A stretch of 64,000 nucleotides of DNA from Paraburkholderia phosphatilytica (GCF_003443895.1 NZ_QQOA01000016.1:62001-126000), one strand, 5' to 3'; shown: positions 8,202-16,863, numbered from the stretch's first letter. The notes: generated by a model from the letters alone, not told the origin. Translations and numbers: made by a program.

Positions 8202-9146
8202 CTAGCGCGCGACGTCGCCCGGCAACGCGCCGAAGTCCGGCGCGGGGAAAACCGCCGCGACGTTCTGCTGCGGCAGCGTTTGCCGCGCGACTTCGAGCCA
8301 CGCGCGTGCGGCATGCGACAGATAGCCGTTGCGGCGCCAGCCGACCGCCATTTCCCACAGGATCTCGGGCGCGACGACCGGGCGGCAGGTGAACTGCGCC
8401 GCATCGAGACGCCGGCAATACGGCGCCGGCAGCAGCGCGATGCCGACACCGGCGAGCACCATCGCGGCCATGAAGTCCCAGTGTCCGCTGCGGCTCACGA
8501 TCGTTGGCGCGAAGCCGGCAGTGCGGCATGCGTTGATCACGACGTCGTTGAGCGCGAGGCTTTCGCCGTAGAAGACGAACGGTTCTTCCGCGAGATCGCC
8601 GAGCGCGACCTGCGATGCGTCGTCCCAGCGCGAGCCGGCGCGCGCAACCAGCATCAGCGGCTGGCTTGCGATCGGCAGTACGTCGATGAGTTCAGGGTCC
8701 ACCGGCTGCAGCACGCCGCCCAGTTCCAGTTCGCCGGCGATCAACGCAGCTTCGATGCCGCGCGAACCCTGCTCGAACAGCTTCAGCTCCACTTTCGGAA
8801 AGCGCTGCCGGAAACTCGCGATGGCCGGCGTGAACAGCGCACCGCCCATCGGCGGAATGCCGATGGTCAGCTCGCCGCGCCCGAGCGTGTCGAGATCGGC
8901 CAGCTCCGCCTGCAGTTGCGCGTGCGCGGCGAGCACGTCCTGGCCGCGCTGATAGACGATGCGGCCGGCATCGGTGAGCACCATCTGGCGACCGTCGCGC
9001 AGCAGCAGCGGCGAGCCGATCTCGTCTTCGAGCGACTTCACCATCTTGCTGATGGTGGGCTGCGTGACGAACATGTGCTCTGCCGCGGCGGTGAAACTCT
9101 GCTGCCGGACGACCTCGACGAAATAGCGGAGCGCGCGCAGTTCCAT
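8202..9146 (-). CDS. LysR-type transcriptional regulator
   Basis: A 314-residue LysR regulator. Residues 1-60 form the winged helix-turn-helix (ELRALRYFVEVVRQQSFTAA, then QPTISKMVKSLEDEIG with recognition helix and LTDAG). The rest is the periplasmic-binding-protein-like effector domain starting around LTIGIPP. It is convergent with the GMC gene, ending 84 bases after it, and divergent from the ahcY operon, so either could be a target; the region upstream of its start also contains the ahcY promoter. The effector is not deducible. The start ATG at 9146 gives the standard MELRALRYF beginning. Confidence 0.9.
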   Translation of the reverse strand: MELRALRYFVEVVRQQSFTAAAEHMFVTQPTISKMVKSLEDEIGSPLLLRDGRQMVLTDAGRIVYQRGQDVLAAHAQLQAELADLDTLGRGELTIGIPPMGGALFTPAIASFRQRFPKVELKLFEQGSRGIEAALIAGELELGGVLQPVDPELIDVLPIASQPLMLVARAGSRWDDASQVALGDLAEEPFVFYGESLALNDVVINACRTAGFAPTIVSRSGHWDFMAAMVLAGVGIALLPAPYCRRLDAAQFTCRPVVAPEILWEMAVGWRRNGYLSHAARAWLEVARQTLPQQNVAAVFPAPDFGALPGDVAR

Positions 9147-9248
9147 GATGGGGGGTGGAATTCCGGTTCGGAATGGAATGGGCCATTCTAAGTCATGTCA
9201 TTTATGCGGTAGCGAACGCCGCGACCTACCGCCTTCGCAAAAACCCGC

Positions 9249-9254
9249 TACAAT
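9249..9254 (+). promoter_or_regulatory. Candidate -10 box of the ahcY operon promoter
   Basis: TACAAT at 9249-9254 is a good sigma-70 -10 hexamer. Transcription would begin near 9261, a few bases before the 5' strand of riboswitch helix P1 at 9263, which is the geometry expected. A -35 element is weak (CTACCG at 9226-9231 with 17-base spacing). Confidence 0.5.
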
Positions 9255-9262
9255 CCCCGTTC

Positions 9263-9370
9263 GCCTTCGAGGAGCGCTGCGACGGATTCACCCGCCAGGC
9301 TCGAAGGCTCTCAATTCGGCAGGTTTGAACGCGCGTAGCGCCGCCAACCCCCGCATCGAACGGCGCTCAC
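9263..9370 (+). promoter_or_regulatory. S-adenosylhomocysteine (SAH) riboswitch
   Basis: The leader of ahcY carries the SAH aptamer. GCCTTCGA (9263-9270) pairs perfectly with TCGAAGGC (9301-9308) to form P1. Between them is the conserved core GAGGAGCGCTGC (9269-9280) and CCAGGC (9295-9300). The pseudoknot forms between GAGCGC (9272-9277) and GCGCTC (9363-9368) near the 3' end, in the context CGGCGCTCA as in the known Ralstonia riboswitch. SAH riboswitches switch expression on when SAH builds up, so that the hydrolase removes it. The ribosome site AAAGGAGG (9394-9401) lies about 25 bases after the pseudoknot. No intrinsic terminator is obvious between aptamer and gene, so control of ribosome access is plausible here. 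Confidence 0.9.
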
Positions 9371-9406
9371 GTCACATTTCTAGTCATTTTTAGAAAGGAG
9401 GGCGTG

Positions 9407-10837
9407 ATGAACGCCGCTGTATACGATTCCAAAGATTCGAAAGATTCGAAAGATTTCGTCGTTGCCGACCTGTCGCTGGCCGCATGGGGCCGCAAGGAAC
9501 TCGACATCGCCGAAACCGAAATGCCCGGTCTCGTGCAGATCCGTGACGAATACAAGGCGCAGCAGCCGCTGAAGGGCGCGCGCGTGGCCGGTTCGCTGCA
9601 CATGACCATCCAGACGGGCGTGCTGATCGAGACGCTGAAGGCGCTCGGCGCGGACGTGCGCTGGGCTTCGTGCAACATCTTCTCGACCCAGGACCACGCC
9701 GCTGCCGCGATCGCGCAGGGCGGCACGCCGGTGTTCGCGTTCAAGGGCGAATCGCTCGACGAATACTGGGAGTTCTCGCACCGCATCTTCGAATGGCCGA
9801 ACGGCGAGTTCGCCAACATGATCCTCGACGATGGCGGCGACGCGACGTTGCTGCTGATTCTCGGCTCGAAGGCCGAGAAGGACCGCTCGGTGATCGGTAA
9901 CCCGACCAACGAGGAAGAAGTCGCGCTGTACAAGTCGATCGCGAAGCATCTCGACGCGGATCCGTCGTGGTACTCCACGCGTCTCGCGCACATCCAGGGC
10001 GTCACGGAAGAAACGACGACCGGCGTGCACCGCCTGTACCAGATGGAGAAGGACGGTCGCCTGCCGTTCCCGGCGATCAACGTCAACGACTCGGTCACGA
10101 AGTCGAAGTTCGACAACCTGTACGGCTGTCGCGAGTCGCTCGTCGACGGCATCAAGCGCGCAACGGACGTGATGATCGCCGGCAAGATCGCGGTGGTCGC
10201 AGGTTACGGCGACGTGGGCAAGGGCTGCGCGCAGTCGCTGCGCGGCCTCGGCGCGACGGTGTGGGTCACCGAAATCGATCCGATCTGCGCGCTGCAGGCG
10301 GCGATGGAAGGCTATCGCGTCGTGACGATGGAATACGCGGCGGACAAGGCCGACATCTTCGTGACGGCCACCGGCAACTACCACGTGATCGGCCACGATC
10401 ACATGAAGGCGATGCGTCACAACGCGATCGTCTGCAACATCGGCCACTTCGATTCGGAAATCGACGTTGCATCGACGCGCCAGTACACGTGGGAAAACAT
10501 CAAGCCGCAGGTCGATCACATCATCTTCCCGGACGGCAAGCGCGTGATCCTGCTGGCGGAAGGCCGCCTCGTGAACCTCGGCTGCGCGACGGGTCACCCG
10601 TCGTTCGTGATGTCGAACTCGTTCACGAACCAGACGCTCGCGCAGATCGAACTGTTCACGCAAGGCGGCAAGTACGAGAACAAGGTCTACGTGCTGCCGA
10701 AGCAGCTCGACGAAAAGGTTGCGCGTCTGCACCTCGCGCGCATCGGCGCGAACCTGACCGAGCTGTCGACGGAGCAGGCCGGCTACATCGGCGTCGACAA
10801 GAACGGCCCGTTCAAGCCGAACCACTACCGCTACTAA
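9407..10837 (+). CDS. ahcY: Adenosylhomocysteinase (SAH hydrolase)
   Basis: A 476-residue enzyme that splits S-adenosylhomocysteine into homocysteine and adenosine in the cytoplasm, relieving product inhibition of methyltransferases. It uses tightly bound NAD, and the Rossmann motif GYGDVGKG is at about 266-273. Other family blocks are HMTIQTGVLIETL, CNIFSTQDHAAAAIA, the DSVTKSKFDNLYGCRESLVDGI region and the C-terminal KNGPFKPNHYRY. The ATG at 9407 is preferred over GTG 9404 because the strong AAAGGAGG site is then 5 bases away. The N-terminus has an unusual SKD tripeptide repeat. The gene is controlled by the upstream SAH riboswitch and heads an operon with a small membrane protein and metF. 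Confidence 0.97.
   Translation: MNAAVYDSKDSKDSKDFVVADLSLAAWGRKELDIAETEMPGLVQIRDEYKAQQPLKGARVAGSLHMTIQTGVLIETLKALGADVRWASCNIFSTQDHAAAAIAQGGTPVFAFKGESLDEYWEFSHRIFEWPNGEFANMILDDGGDATLLLILGSKAEKDRSVIGNPTNEEEVALYKSIAKHLDADPSWYSTRLAHIQGVTEETTTGVHRLYQMEKDGRLPFPAINVNDSVTKSKFDNLYGCRESLVDGIKRATDVMIAGKIAVVAGYGDVGKGCAQSLRGLGATVWVTEIDPICALQAAMEGYRVVTMEYAADKADIFVTATGNYHVIGHDHMKAMRHNAIVCNIGHFDSEIDVASTRQYTWENIKPQVDHIIFPDGKRVILLAEGRLVNLGCATGHPSFVMSNSFTNQTLAQIELFTQGGKYENKVYVLPKQLDEKVARLHLARIGANLTELSTEQAGYIGVDKNGPFKPNHYRY
9425..9451 (+). repeat. Three tandem 9-bp units inside the 5' end of ahcY
   Basis: GATTCCAAA, GATTCGAAA and GATTCGAAA follow each other and encode DSK-DSK-DSK (residues 7-15). Units two and three are identical at DNA level and unit one differs by one base. 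The unit is a multiple of three, so copy-number change would alter the N-terminal tail without breaking the frame. Confidence 0.9.
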
Positions 10838-10894
10838 GCAGGCACACGGCCGCGCGCCGCGGCGGCACGATCGAACCCGAAGGAGAGCCTTGAA

Positions 10895-11245
10895 ATGACC
10901 GTACTGCTGACCTGGCTGATCAACGCGCTCGCGCTGCTGATCATCACCTACCTCGTGCCGTCCATTCACATCCGCAGCTTCGGCACCGCGCTGATCGTTG
11001 CGATCGTGCTTGGTCTGATCAACGCGGTGCTGCGGCCGATCCTGATCGTGCTGACGTTGCCGGTGACGATCCTGACGCTCGGCCTCTTCATACTCGTTGT
11101 CAATGCACTGTGCTTCTGGCTGTGCGCGTCGCTGTTGAAGGGGTTCGAGGTGTCCGGATTCTGGTCGGCGTTTTTCGGCTCGATCCTGTACAGCATCGTG
11201 TCATGGCTGCTGTCGGCGCTCGTGTTCGGCAATCGCAGCCTCTGA
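10895..11245 (+). CDS. Phage holin family / YvlD-like small membrane protein
   Basis: A 116-residue integral membrane protein with four predicted transmembrane helices and short loops (TWLINALALLIITYLVPS, ALIVAIVLGLINAVLRPIL, VTILTLGLFILVVNALCFWL and the C-terminal SAFFGSILYSIVSWLLSAL). The LINAVLRPIL motif and size match the family annotated as phage holin family IV/YvlD. There is no phage context; the gene sits between ahcY and metF with short spacings, as often in Burkholderiaceae. The ATG at 10895 has AAGGAGAG upstream. Its function in the methyl cycle is unknown, and the holin name should not be taken as lytic activity. Confidence 0.82.
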   Translation: MTVLLTWLINALALLIITYLVPSIHIRSFGTALIVAIVLGLINAVLRPILIVLTLPVTILTLGLFILVVNALCFWLCASLLKGFEVSGFWSAFFGSILYSIVSWLLSALVFGNRSL

Positions 11246-11282
11246 TGCGCGCGCTGGATTGCGCGGCCTGTGCCCATGAATC

Positions 11283-12113
11283 ATGAAACCCATCGAACTC
11301 TCTTTTGAATTTTTCCCGCCGAAGACGCAGGACGGCATCGACAAGCTGCGCGTGACGCGCGCGGAGCTGATGCCGCTCAAGCCGAAGTTCGTGTCGGTCA
11401 CGTTCGGCGCCGGCGGCTCGACGCAGCAGGGCACGCTCGACACGGTGCTCGACATGGCGAAGGACGGCCTCGAGGCCGCGCCGCACCTGTCGTGCATCGG
11501 CTCGTCGAAGAACGATCTGCGCGCGATTCTCGACCAGTACCGTTCGAACGGCATCCGCCACATCGTCGCGCTGCGCGGCGATCTGCCGTCGGGCATGGGC
11601 TCGGTCGGCGAACTGCGTTATGCGTCGGAGCTCGTGAGCTTCATCCGCGCGGAAACCGGCGACTGGTTCCATGTCGAAGTGGCCGGCTATCCGGAGTACC
11701 ACCCGCAGTCCCGGTCGCCGAAGCACGATCTCGAGAACTTCGCGCGCAAGGTGAAAGCGGGCGCGAATTCGGCGATCACGCAGTACTTCTTCAACGCGGA
11801 CGCGTACTTCCGTTTCGTCGACGATGCGCGCAAGCTCGGCGTCGACGTGCCGATCGTCCCGGGCATCATGCCGATCACCAACTTCTCGCAGCTGATGCGC
11901 TTCTCGGAGATGTGCGGTGCGGAAGTGCCGCGCTGGGTCGCGCGCCGGCTCGAGAGCTTCGGCGACGACCGCGAAGCGATCCGCGCGTTCGGTCTCGACG
12001 TGGTGACGGACCTGTGCCGCCGGCTGATCGATGCGGGCGCGCCGGGGCTGCACTTCTACACGCTGAACGGTGCGGCCGCGACGAAGTCGATCTGCGAGCG
12101 GCTGGCGCTCTGA
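11283..12113 (+). CDS. metF: Methylenetetrahydrofolate reductase
   Basis: A 276-residue FAD enzyme that reduces 5,10-methylene-THF to 5-methyl-THF, the methyl donor for methionine synthesis from the homocysteine made by AhcY. The N-terminal SFEFFPPKT motif, with the catalytic Glu, is followed by VSVTFGAGGST, HLSCIG, ALRGDLPSG, the ITQYFFNADAYFRFVDD block and VPGIMPITNFSQL; length and order match bacterial MetF. The start ATG 11283 gives the classic MKPIELSFEFFPPK beginning. It is the last gene of the ahcY operon, 37 bases after the membrane protein and just before a strong terminator. The operon thus links SAH removal to remethylation. Confidence 0.96.
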   Translation: MKPIELSFEFFPPKTQDGIDKLRVTRAELMPLKPKFVSVTFGAGGSTQQGTLDTVLDMAKDGLEAAPHLSCIGSSKNDLRAILDQYRSNGIRHIVALRGDLPSGMGSVGELRYASELVSFIRAETGDWFHVEVAGYPEYHPQSRSPKHDLENFARKVKAGANSAITQYFFNADAYFRFVDDARKLGVDVPIVPGIMPITNFSQLMRFSEMCGAEVPRWVARRLESFGDDREAIRAFGLDVVTDLCRRLIDAGAPGLHFYTLNGAAATKSICERLAL

Positions 12114-12141
12114 GCGGCCACTCCAGGCTAACGGAACCACG

Positions 12142-12171
12142 AAATGGGCAGCTTCGGCTGCCCATTTTTTT
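12142..12171 (+). terminator. Rho-independent terminator after metF
   Basis: AAATGGGCAGC (12142-12152), loop TTCG and GCTGCCCATTT (12157-12167) form an 11-bp perfect stem with a UUCG tetraloop, running into a T tract that ends at 12171. It closes the ahcY-metF operon and separates it from the transporter genes. Confidence 0.93.
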
Positions 12172-12260
12172 GGACACCCGGGTATCCCACCGGGTTGTGG
12201 CCGCAATTTGTGCTGTCTATGATCGAAAGGCAGCCGGCCCGGCTGCTTTCGGAGAACGTC

Positions 12261-13904
12261 ATGACAGTGTCCACCATGCTGTTCGCAGTTCGCCCATTGC
12301 GCAGGGTCGTGGCAACGGCGGCGCTTGCCGCAGTCGCGTGCCTCGCGTCGATGGGTGCGCAGGCCGCGTCGATTCCCGACAAGACCCTCGTCTTCTGTTC
12401 CGAGGGCAGCCCGGCTGGTTTCGATTCGGCGCAGTACACGACCAGCGTGGAGTTCACCGCGAGTTCCTATACCGTCTACAACCGTCTCGTCGAGTTCAAG
12501 CGCGGCGGCACGGATATCGAGCCCGGCCTTGCAGAGTCATGGGATGTGTCGTCCGACGGCCTCACGTACACGTTCCATCTGCGCCACGGCGTGAAGTTCC
12601 AGACCACGTCATTCTTCAAGCCGACGCGCGAGTTCAACGCCGACGACGTGGTGTTCACCTACGAGCGGATGCTCGATCCGGACAACGCGTTCCGCAAGGC
12701 GTATCCGGTGCAGTTCCCATACTTCAACGACCTCGGTCTCGCGAAAAACATCGCGAGCATCACGAAGGTCGATCCGTACACGGTGCAGTTCAAGCTGAAG
12801 GAGGTCGACGCGCCGTTTCTGCAGCAGATCGCGATGCCGTTCGCGTCCATTCTCTCGGCGGAGTATGGCGACCAGTTGATGAAGGATGGCAAGGCGGCGG
12901 ATATCAACCAGTTTCCGGTGGGCACCGGGCCGTTCATCTTCCAGAGCTACACGAAAGATTCGACGATCCGTTTCACCGGCAATCCTGACTACTGGAAACC
13001 GGACGACGTGAAGCTCAGCAAGCTGATCTTCTCGATCACGGTGGACCCGGCAGTGCGGCTGCAGAAGCTCAAACGCGGCGAGTGCCAGGTGATGAGCTAT
13101 CCGCGCCCCGCGGACATCCCGGCGATCAAGGCCGACCCGTCGCTGCAGGTGCCGAGTGAAGTGGGCTTCAATCTCGGCATTCTCGGCTACAACACGACGA
13201 AGAAGCCGCTCGACAACGTGCTGGTGCGCCGCGCGCTCGACATGGCGATCAACAAGAAGGCGATCATCGATTCGGTGTACCAGGGCGCGGGCCAGCTCGC
13301 CACCAATCCGATGCCGCCCACGCAATGGGGCTACGACAAGAACCTGAAGGATGCGCCCCGCGACCTCGACAAGGCGAAGGACCTGCTGAAGCAGGCGGGT
13401 TATCCGAACGGCTTCGAGATCACGCTGTGGGCGATGCCGGTGCAGCGTCCGTACAACCCGAACGCGCGGCTGATGGCGGAGATGATCCAGGCCGACTGGG
13501 CGAAGATCGGCGTGAAGGCGGACATCACCACCTACGAGTGGGGCGAATATATTCGTCGCGCGCATGCGGGCGAGCACGACGCGATCCTGATCGGCTGGAC
13601 CGGCGACTACGGCGACCCCGACAACTGGCTCGGCGTGCTGCTGGGCTGCGACGCGGTGAAGGGCAGCAACTTCTCGAAGTGGTGCTATAAACCATTCGAC
13701 GACCTGATCCAGAAAGGCCGCAGCACCATCGATCAGGCCCAGCGTACGAAGGACTATGTCGAAGCGCAGGAGATCTTCAAGGACCAGGTGCCGTTCACGC
13801 CGATCGCGCATTCAACCGTGTATCAGCCGCTCAGCAAGAATGTGACAGGCTTCAAGATCGATCCGTTCGGCCCGACGCAGTTCATGGGCGTGAGCGTCAA
13901 ATGA
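12261..13904 (+). CDS. dppA: Dipeptide ABC transporter substrate-binding protein, copy 1
   Basis: A 547-residue periplasmic solute-binding protein of the SBP family 5 (DppA/OppA). It has a signal peptide (basic MLFAVRPLRR, hydrophobic ATAALAAVACLAS, cleavage after AQA) and a mature start IPDKTLVFCSEGSPAGFDSA typical of DppA. Family blocks include YNRLVEFKRGG, LRHGVKFQTT, NADDVVFTYERML, YPVGTGPF-like FPVGTGPFIFQSY and the C-terminal HSTVYQP. I chose ATG 12261, with GGAG 7 bases upstream and directly ahead of the signal peptide. A second very similar gene follows after 185 bases. Both would bind peptides for the DppBCDF system downstream. The two copies may differ in ligand range or only in dose. 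Confidence 0.92.
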   Translation: MTVSTMLFAVRPLRRVVATAALAAVACLASMGAQAASIPDKTLVFCSEGSPAGFDSAQYTTSVEFTASSYTVYNRLVEFKRGGTDIEPGLAESWDVSSDGLTYTFHLRHGVKFQTTSFFKPTREFNADDVVFTYERMLDPDNAFRKAYPVQFPYFNDLGLAKNIASITKVDPYTVQFKLKEVDAPFLQQIAMPFASILSAEYGDQLMKDGKAADINQFPVGTGPFIFQSYTKDSTIRFTGNPDYWKPDDVKLSKLIFSITVDPAVRLQKLKRGECQVMSYPRPADIPAIKADPSLQVPSEVGFNLGILGYNTTKKPLDNVLVRRALDMAINKKAIIDSVYQGAGQLATNPMPPTQWGYDKNLKDAPRDLDKAKDLLKQAGYPNGFEITLWAMPVQRPYNPNARLMAEMIQADWAKIGVKADITTYEWGEYIRRAHAGEHDAILIGWTGDYGDPDNWLGVLLGCDAVKGSNFSKWCYKPFDDLIQKGRSTIDQAQRTKDYVEAQEIFKDQVPFTPIAHSTVYQPLSKNVTGFKIDPFGPTQFMGVSVK

Positions 13905-14089
13905 CAGTCTGAAGACACGTCATCAGGGCCGCGTACCGCGCGGCGCGGCCCGCTTCGTGCTACCTCATGGGCTGCATCATGGGTTGCTCGCGGGTTGCCC
14001 GCTGCCTGTTTTGGCCAGTTGTGAGGGGCGGCAAAGCTCAGTAATATCGCGGGACGCCGGGTCCGGCCGGCGGGGAAAATGGAGGAAAC

Positions 14090-15718
14090 ATGAAGCAAAA
14101 CAGACTGTTGAGCGCCACGCGTCTCACTGCGTTCGTGGCTGCCGCAGCGGTTTCGATGGGCGTCGCCAACCTGGCGCACGCCGCGATTCCGAACAAGACC
14201 CTCGTGTACTGCTCAGAAGGCAGTCCGGCGGGTTTCGATCCGGCCCAGTACACCACGGGTACTGATTTCACCGCGAACACGTTCACCGTCTACAACCGTC
14301 TCGTCGAATTCGAACGCGGCGGCACCAAGGTCGAACCGGGTCTCGCGCAATCGTGGGATGTATCGCCCGATGGCAAGACGTATACGTTCCATCTGCGCCA
14401 CGGCGTGAAATTCCAGACCACGTCGTTCTTCAAGCCGACGCGTGATTTCGACGCCGACGACGTGATCTTCACGTTCGAGCGCATGCTCGATCCGAACCAG
14501 CCGTTCCGCAAGGCGTACCCGGTGTCGTTCCCCTACTTCACCGACATGGGCCTCGACAAGCTGATCTCGAAGGTCGAGAAGGTCGACCAGTACACGGTCA
14601 GGTTCACGCTGAACGAGCCGAACGCGCCGTTCATCCAGAACATCGCGATGGAATACGCGTCGATCCTGTCCGCCGAATACGCTGATCAGTTGCTGAAGGC
14701 CGGCAAGGCGTCGGACATCAACCAGTATCCGGTCGGCACGGGCCCGTTCATCTTCAAGAGCTACACGAAGGACGCGACGATCCGCTTCGACGGTAATCCT
14801 GATTACTGGAAGCCGGGCGCGGTGAAGATCTCGAAGCTGATCTTCTCGATCACGCCGGATGCCGGCGTGCGCGTGCAGAAGCTCAAGCGCGACGAATGCC
14901 AGGTGATGAGCTATCCGCGTCCCGCCGACATCGCGCCGCTGAAGGCCGAACCGAACATCGCGATGCCGTCGCAGCCGGGCTTCAACCTCGGCTATCTGTC
15001 GTACAACGTCACGCACAAGCCGCTCGACAACGTCGACGTGCGCAAGGCGCTCGACATGGCGATCAACAAGAAGGCGATCATCGATTCGGTGTACCAGGGT
15101 GCGGGCCAGGCCGCGACCAACCCGATGCCGCCGACACAATGGTCGTACGACAAGAGCCTGAAGGGCAACACGTACGATCCGGACAAGGCGAAGGCGCTGC
15201 TGGCGAAGGCCGGCCTGTCAAACGGCTTCAACATCACGCTGTGGGCGATGCCCGTGCAGCGCGCGTACAACCCGAACGCGCGTCTGATGGCCGAAATGAT
15301 CCAGGCCGACTGGGCGAAGATCGGCGTGAAGGCGCAGATCGTCACGTATGAGTGGGGTGAGTACATCAAGCGCGCGCACGCCGGCGAAGACGACAGCATG
15401 CTGATCGGCTGGACGGGCGACAACGGCGATCCGGACAACTGGCTCGGCACGCTGCTCGGTTGCGAAGCGGTGAACGGCAACAACTTCGGCAAGTGGTGCT
15501 ACAAGCCGTTCGACGACCTGATCCAGAAGGCTCGCCAGACCTCGGATCAAGGTCAGCGCACGAAGCTCTACATGCAGGCGCAGCAGATCTTCGAACAGCA
15601 GCTGCCGTTCTCGCCGATCGCGCACTCGACGGTGTACCAGCCGGTCAGCAAGAAGGTCACCGACATCCGCATCGAACCGCTCGGCTATCTGCGCTTCGAC
15701 GGCGTCGGCATGCAGTAA
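14090..15718 (+). CDS. dppA: Dipeptide ABC transporter substrate-binding protein, copy 2
   Basis: The second SBP family 5 protein, 542 residues, with signal peptide MKQNRLLSATRLTAFVAAAA ending LAHA and mature start IPNKTLVYCSEGSPAGFDPA. By eye it is identical to copy 1 at roughly four of five positions over the first 120 mature residues, and blocks such as LDMAINKKAIIDSVYQGAG are unchanged. This points to a tandem duplication. The signal peptides, in contrast, differ fully. GGAGGAAAC precedes the ATG. A hairpin lies between this gene and dppB, which may set a higher level of binding protein than of permease. Confidence 0.93.
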   Translation: MKQNRLLSATRLTAFVAAAAVSMGVANLAHAAIPNKTLVYCSEGSPAGFDPAQYTTGTDFTANTFTVYNRLVEFERGGTKVEPGLAQSWDVSPDGKTYTFHLRHGVKFQTTSFFKPTRDFDADDVIFTFERMLDPNQPFRKAYPVSFPYFTDMGLDKLISKVEKVDQYTVRFTLNEPNAPFIQNIAMEYASILSAEYADQLLKAGKASDINQYPVGTGPFIFKSYTKDATIRFDGNPDYWKPGAVKISKLIFSITPDAGVRVQKLKRDECQVMSYPRPADIAPLKAEPNIAMPSQPGFNLGYLSYNVTHKPLDNVDVRKALDMAINKKAIIDSVYQGAGQAATNPMPPTQWSYDKSLKGNTYDPDKAKALLAKAGLSNGFNITLWAMPVQRAYNPNARLMAEMIQADWAKIGVKAQIVTYEWGEYIKRAHAGEDDSMLIGWTGDNGDPDNWLGTLLGCEAVNGNNFGKWCYKPFDDLIQKARQTSDQGQRTKLYMQAQQIFEQQLPFSPIAHSTVYQPVSKKVTDIRIEPLGYLRFDGVGMQ

Positions 15719-15767
15719 GGCATACGCAGTAAGCTTTTCGCACGGTTAGAAGACTGGTCGAAAGAGT

Positions 15768-15810
15768 CCGGCGACCGGGGTCACGAGCCCTTGTCGCCGG
15801 TTGCGTTTTC
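15768..15810 (+). terminator. Hairpin with T-rich tail between dppA copy 2 and dppB (possible attenuator)
   Basis: CCGGCGAC (15768-15775) pairs with GTCGCCGG (15793-15800); the 17-base loop contains a further GGG/CCC pairing. TTGCGTTTTC follows. The T tract is interrupted, so termination is probably partial, which would make binding protein more abundant than the membrane components, as is common in ABC operons. Confidence 0.55.
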
Positions 15811-15837
15811 TCCCCACGAAGATACAAGGGACGACCC

Positions 15838-16851
15838 ATGTTCCGATTCGTATTGCGCCGCATCGGGATGGTGATACCGACGTTCATCGGCATCACCATT
15901 CTGGCGTTCGCGCTGATTCACCTGATCCCCGGCGACCCCATCGAAGTGATGATGGGCGAGCGCGGCGTCGACCCCGCCATGCACGCCGCGGCGATGCATC
16001 GGTTAGGCCTCGACGAGCCGCTGGCGATGCAGTACTTCCACTACGTCATCCACGCGCTGCACGGCAACCTCGGCACGTCGATCATCACCAACACGAGCGT
16101 GATGAGCGAGTTCCTCGCGCGCTTTCCCGCCACCGTCGAACTGTCGGTCTGCGCGATGCTGTTCGCGCTCATCGTCGGCTTGCCGGCGGGCGTGATGGCC
16201 GCGCTGAAACGCGGCTCGCTGCTCGATCACGGCGTGATGGGCACGGCGCTCACCGGCTACTCGATGCCGATCTTCTGGTGGGGCTTGATCCTCATCATGT
16301 TCTTCTCGGTCGACCTCGGCTGGACGCCGGTGTCGGGCCGTATCGCCGTGGAATTCGACATTCCGCACGTGACGGGCTTCATGCTGATCGATTCGCTTCT
16401 GCCCGGTACCGACGAAGGCTCGTTCCGCTCCGCGCTGAGCCATCTGATCCTGCCGGCCATCGTGCTCGGCACGATTCCGCTCGCGGTGGTGGCGCGCATG
16501 ACGCGTTCGTCGATGCTCGAAGTGCTGCGCGAGGACTATATCCGCACCGCGCGTGCGAAGGGCCTCGCGCCGTTGCGCGTGATCGTCGTGCACGCGCTTC
16601 GCAATGCGCTGATTCCGGTCGTGACCGTGATCGGCCTGCAGGTCGGCACGCTGCTCGCGGGCGCGGTGCTCACCGAGACGCTGTTCTCGTGGCCTGGCAT
16701 CGGCAAATGGCTGATCGACGCGATCAGCCGGCGCGACTATCCGGTCGTGCAGGGCGGCATTCTGATGATCGCGACGCTCGTGATCGTCGTGAACCTGCTC
16801 GTCGATCTGCTGTACGGCGTGCTCAATCCACGCATCCGTCATACGCGCTAA
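15838..16851 (+). CDS. dppB: Dipeptide ABC transporter permease DppB
   Basis: A 337-residue inner-membrane permease of the DppB/OppB type. The N-terminal FRFVLRRIGMVIPTFIGITI is the typical first helix, followed by a periplasmic loop and five more membrane segments. The cytoplasmic EAA loop appears as YIRTARAKGLAPLRVIVVHALRNALIP, the contact to the ATPases. The C-terminal QGGILMIATLVIVVNLLVDLLYGVLNPRIR is also family-typical. It follows dppA copy 2 by 119 bases and precedes dppC by 12, so dppBCDF is one unit. Confidence 0.95.
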   Translation: MFRFVLRRIGMVIPTFIGITILAFALIHLIPGDPIEVMMGERGVDPAMHAAAMHRLGLDEPLAMQYFHYVIHALHGNLGTSIITNTSVMSEFLARFPATVELSVCAMLFALIVGLPAGVMAALKRGSLLDHGVMGTALTGYSMPIFWWGLILIMFFSVDLGWTPVSGRIAVEFDIPHVTGFMLIDSLLPGTDEGSFRSALSHLILPAIVLGTIPLAVVARMTRSSMLEVLREDYIRTARAKGLAPLRVIVVHALRNALIPVVTVIGLQVGTLLAGAVLTETLFSWPGIGKWLIDAISRRDYPVVQGGILMIATLVIVVNLLVDLLYGVLNPRIRHTR

Positions 16852-16863
16852 CAGGGGGTTTCT

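Noticed and set aside
10895..11245. Prophage remnant suggested by the holin-like name
   Set aside because: No other phage gene is nearby and the family is a common housekeeping membrane protein.
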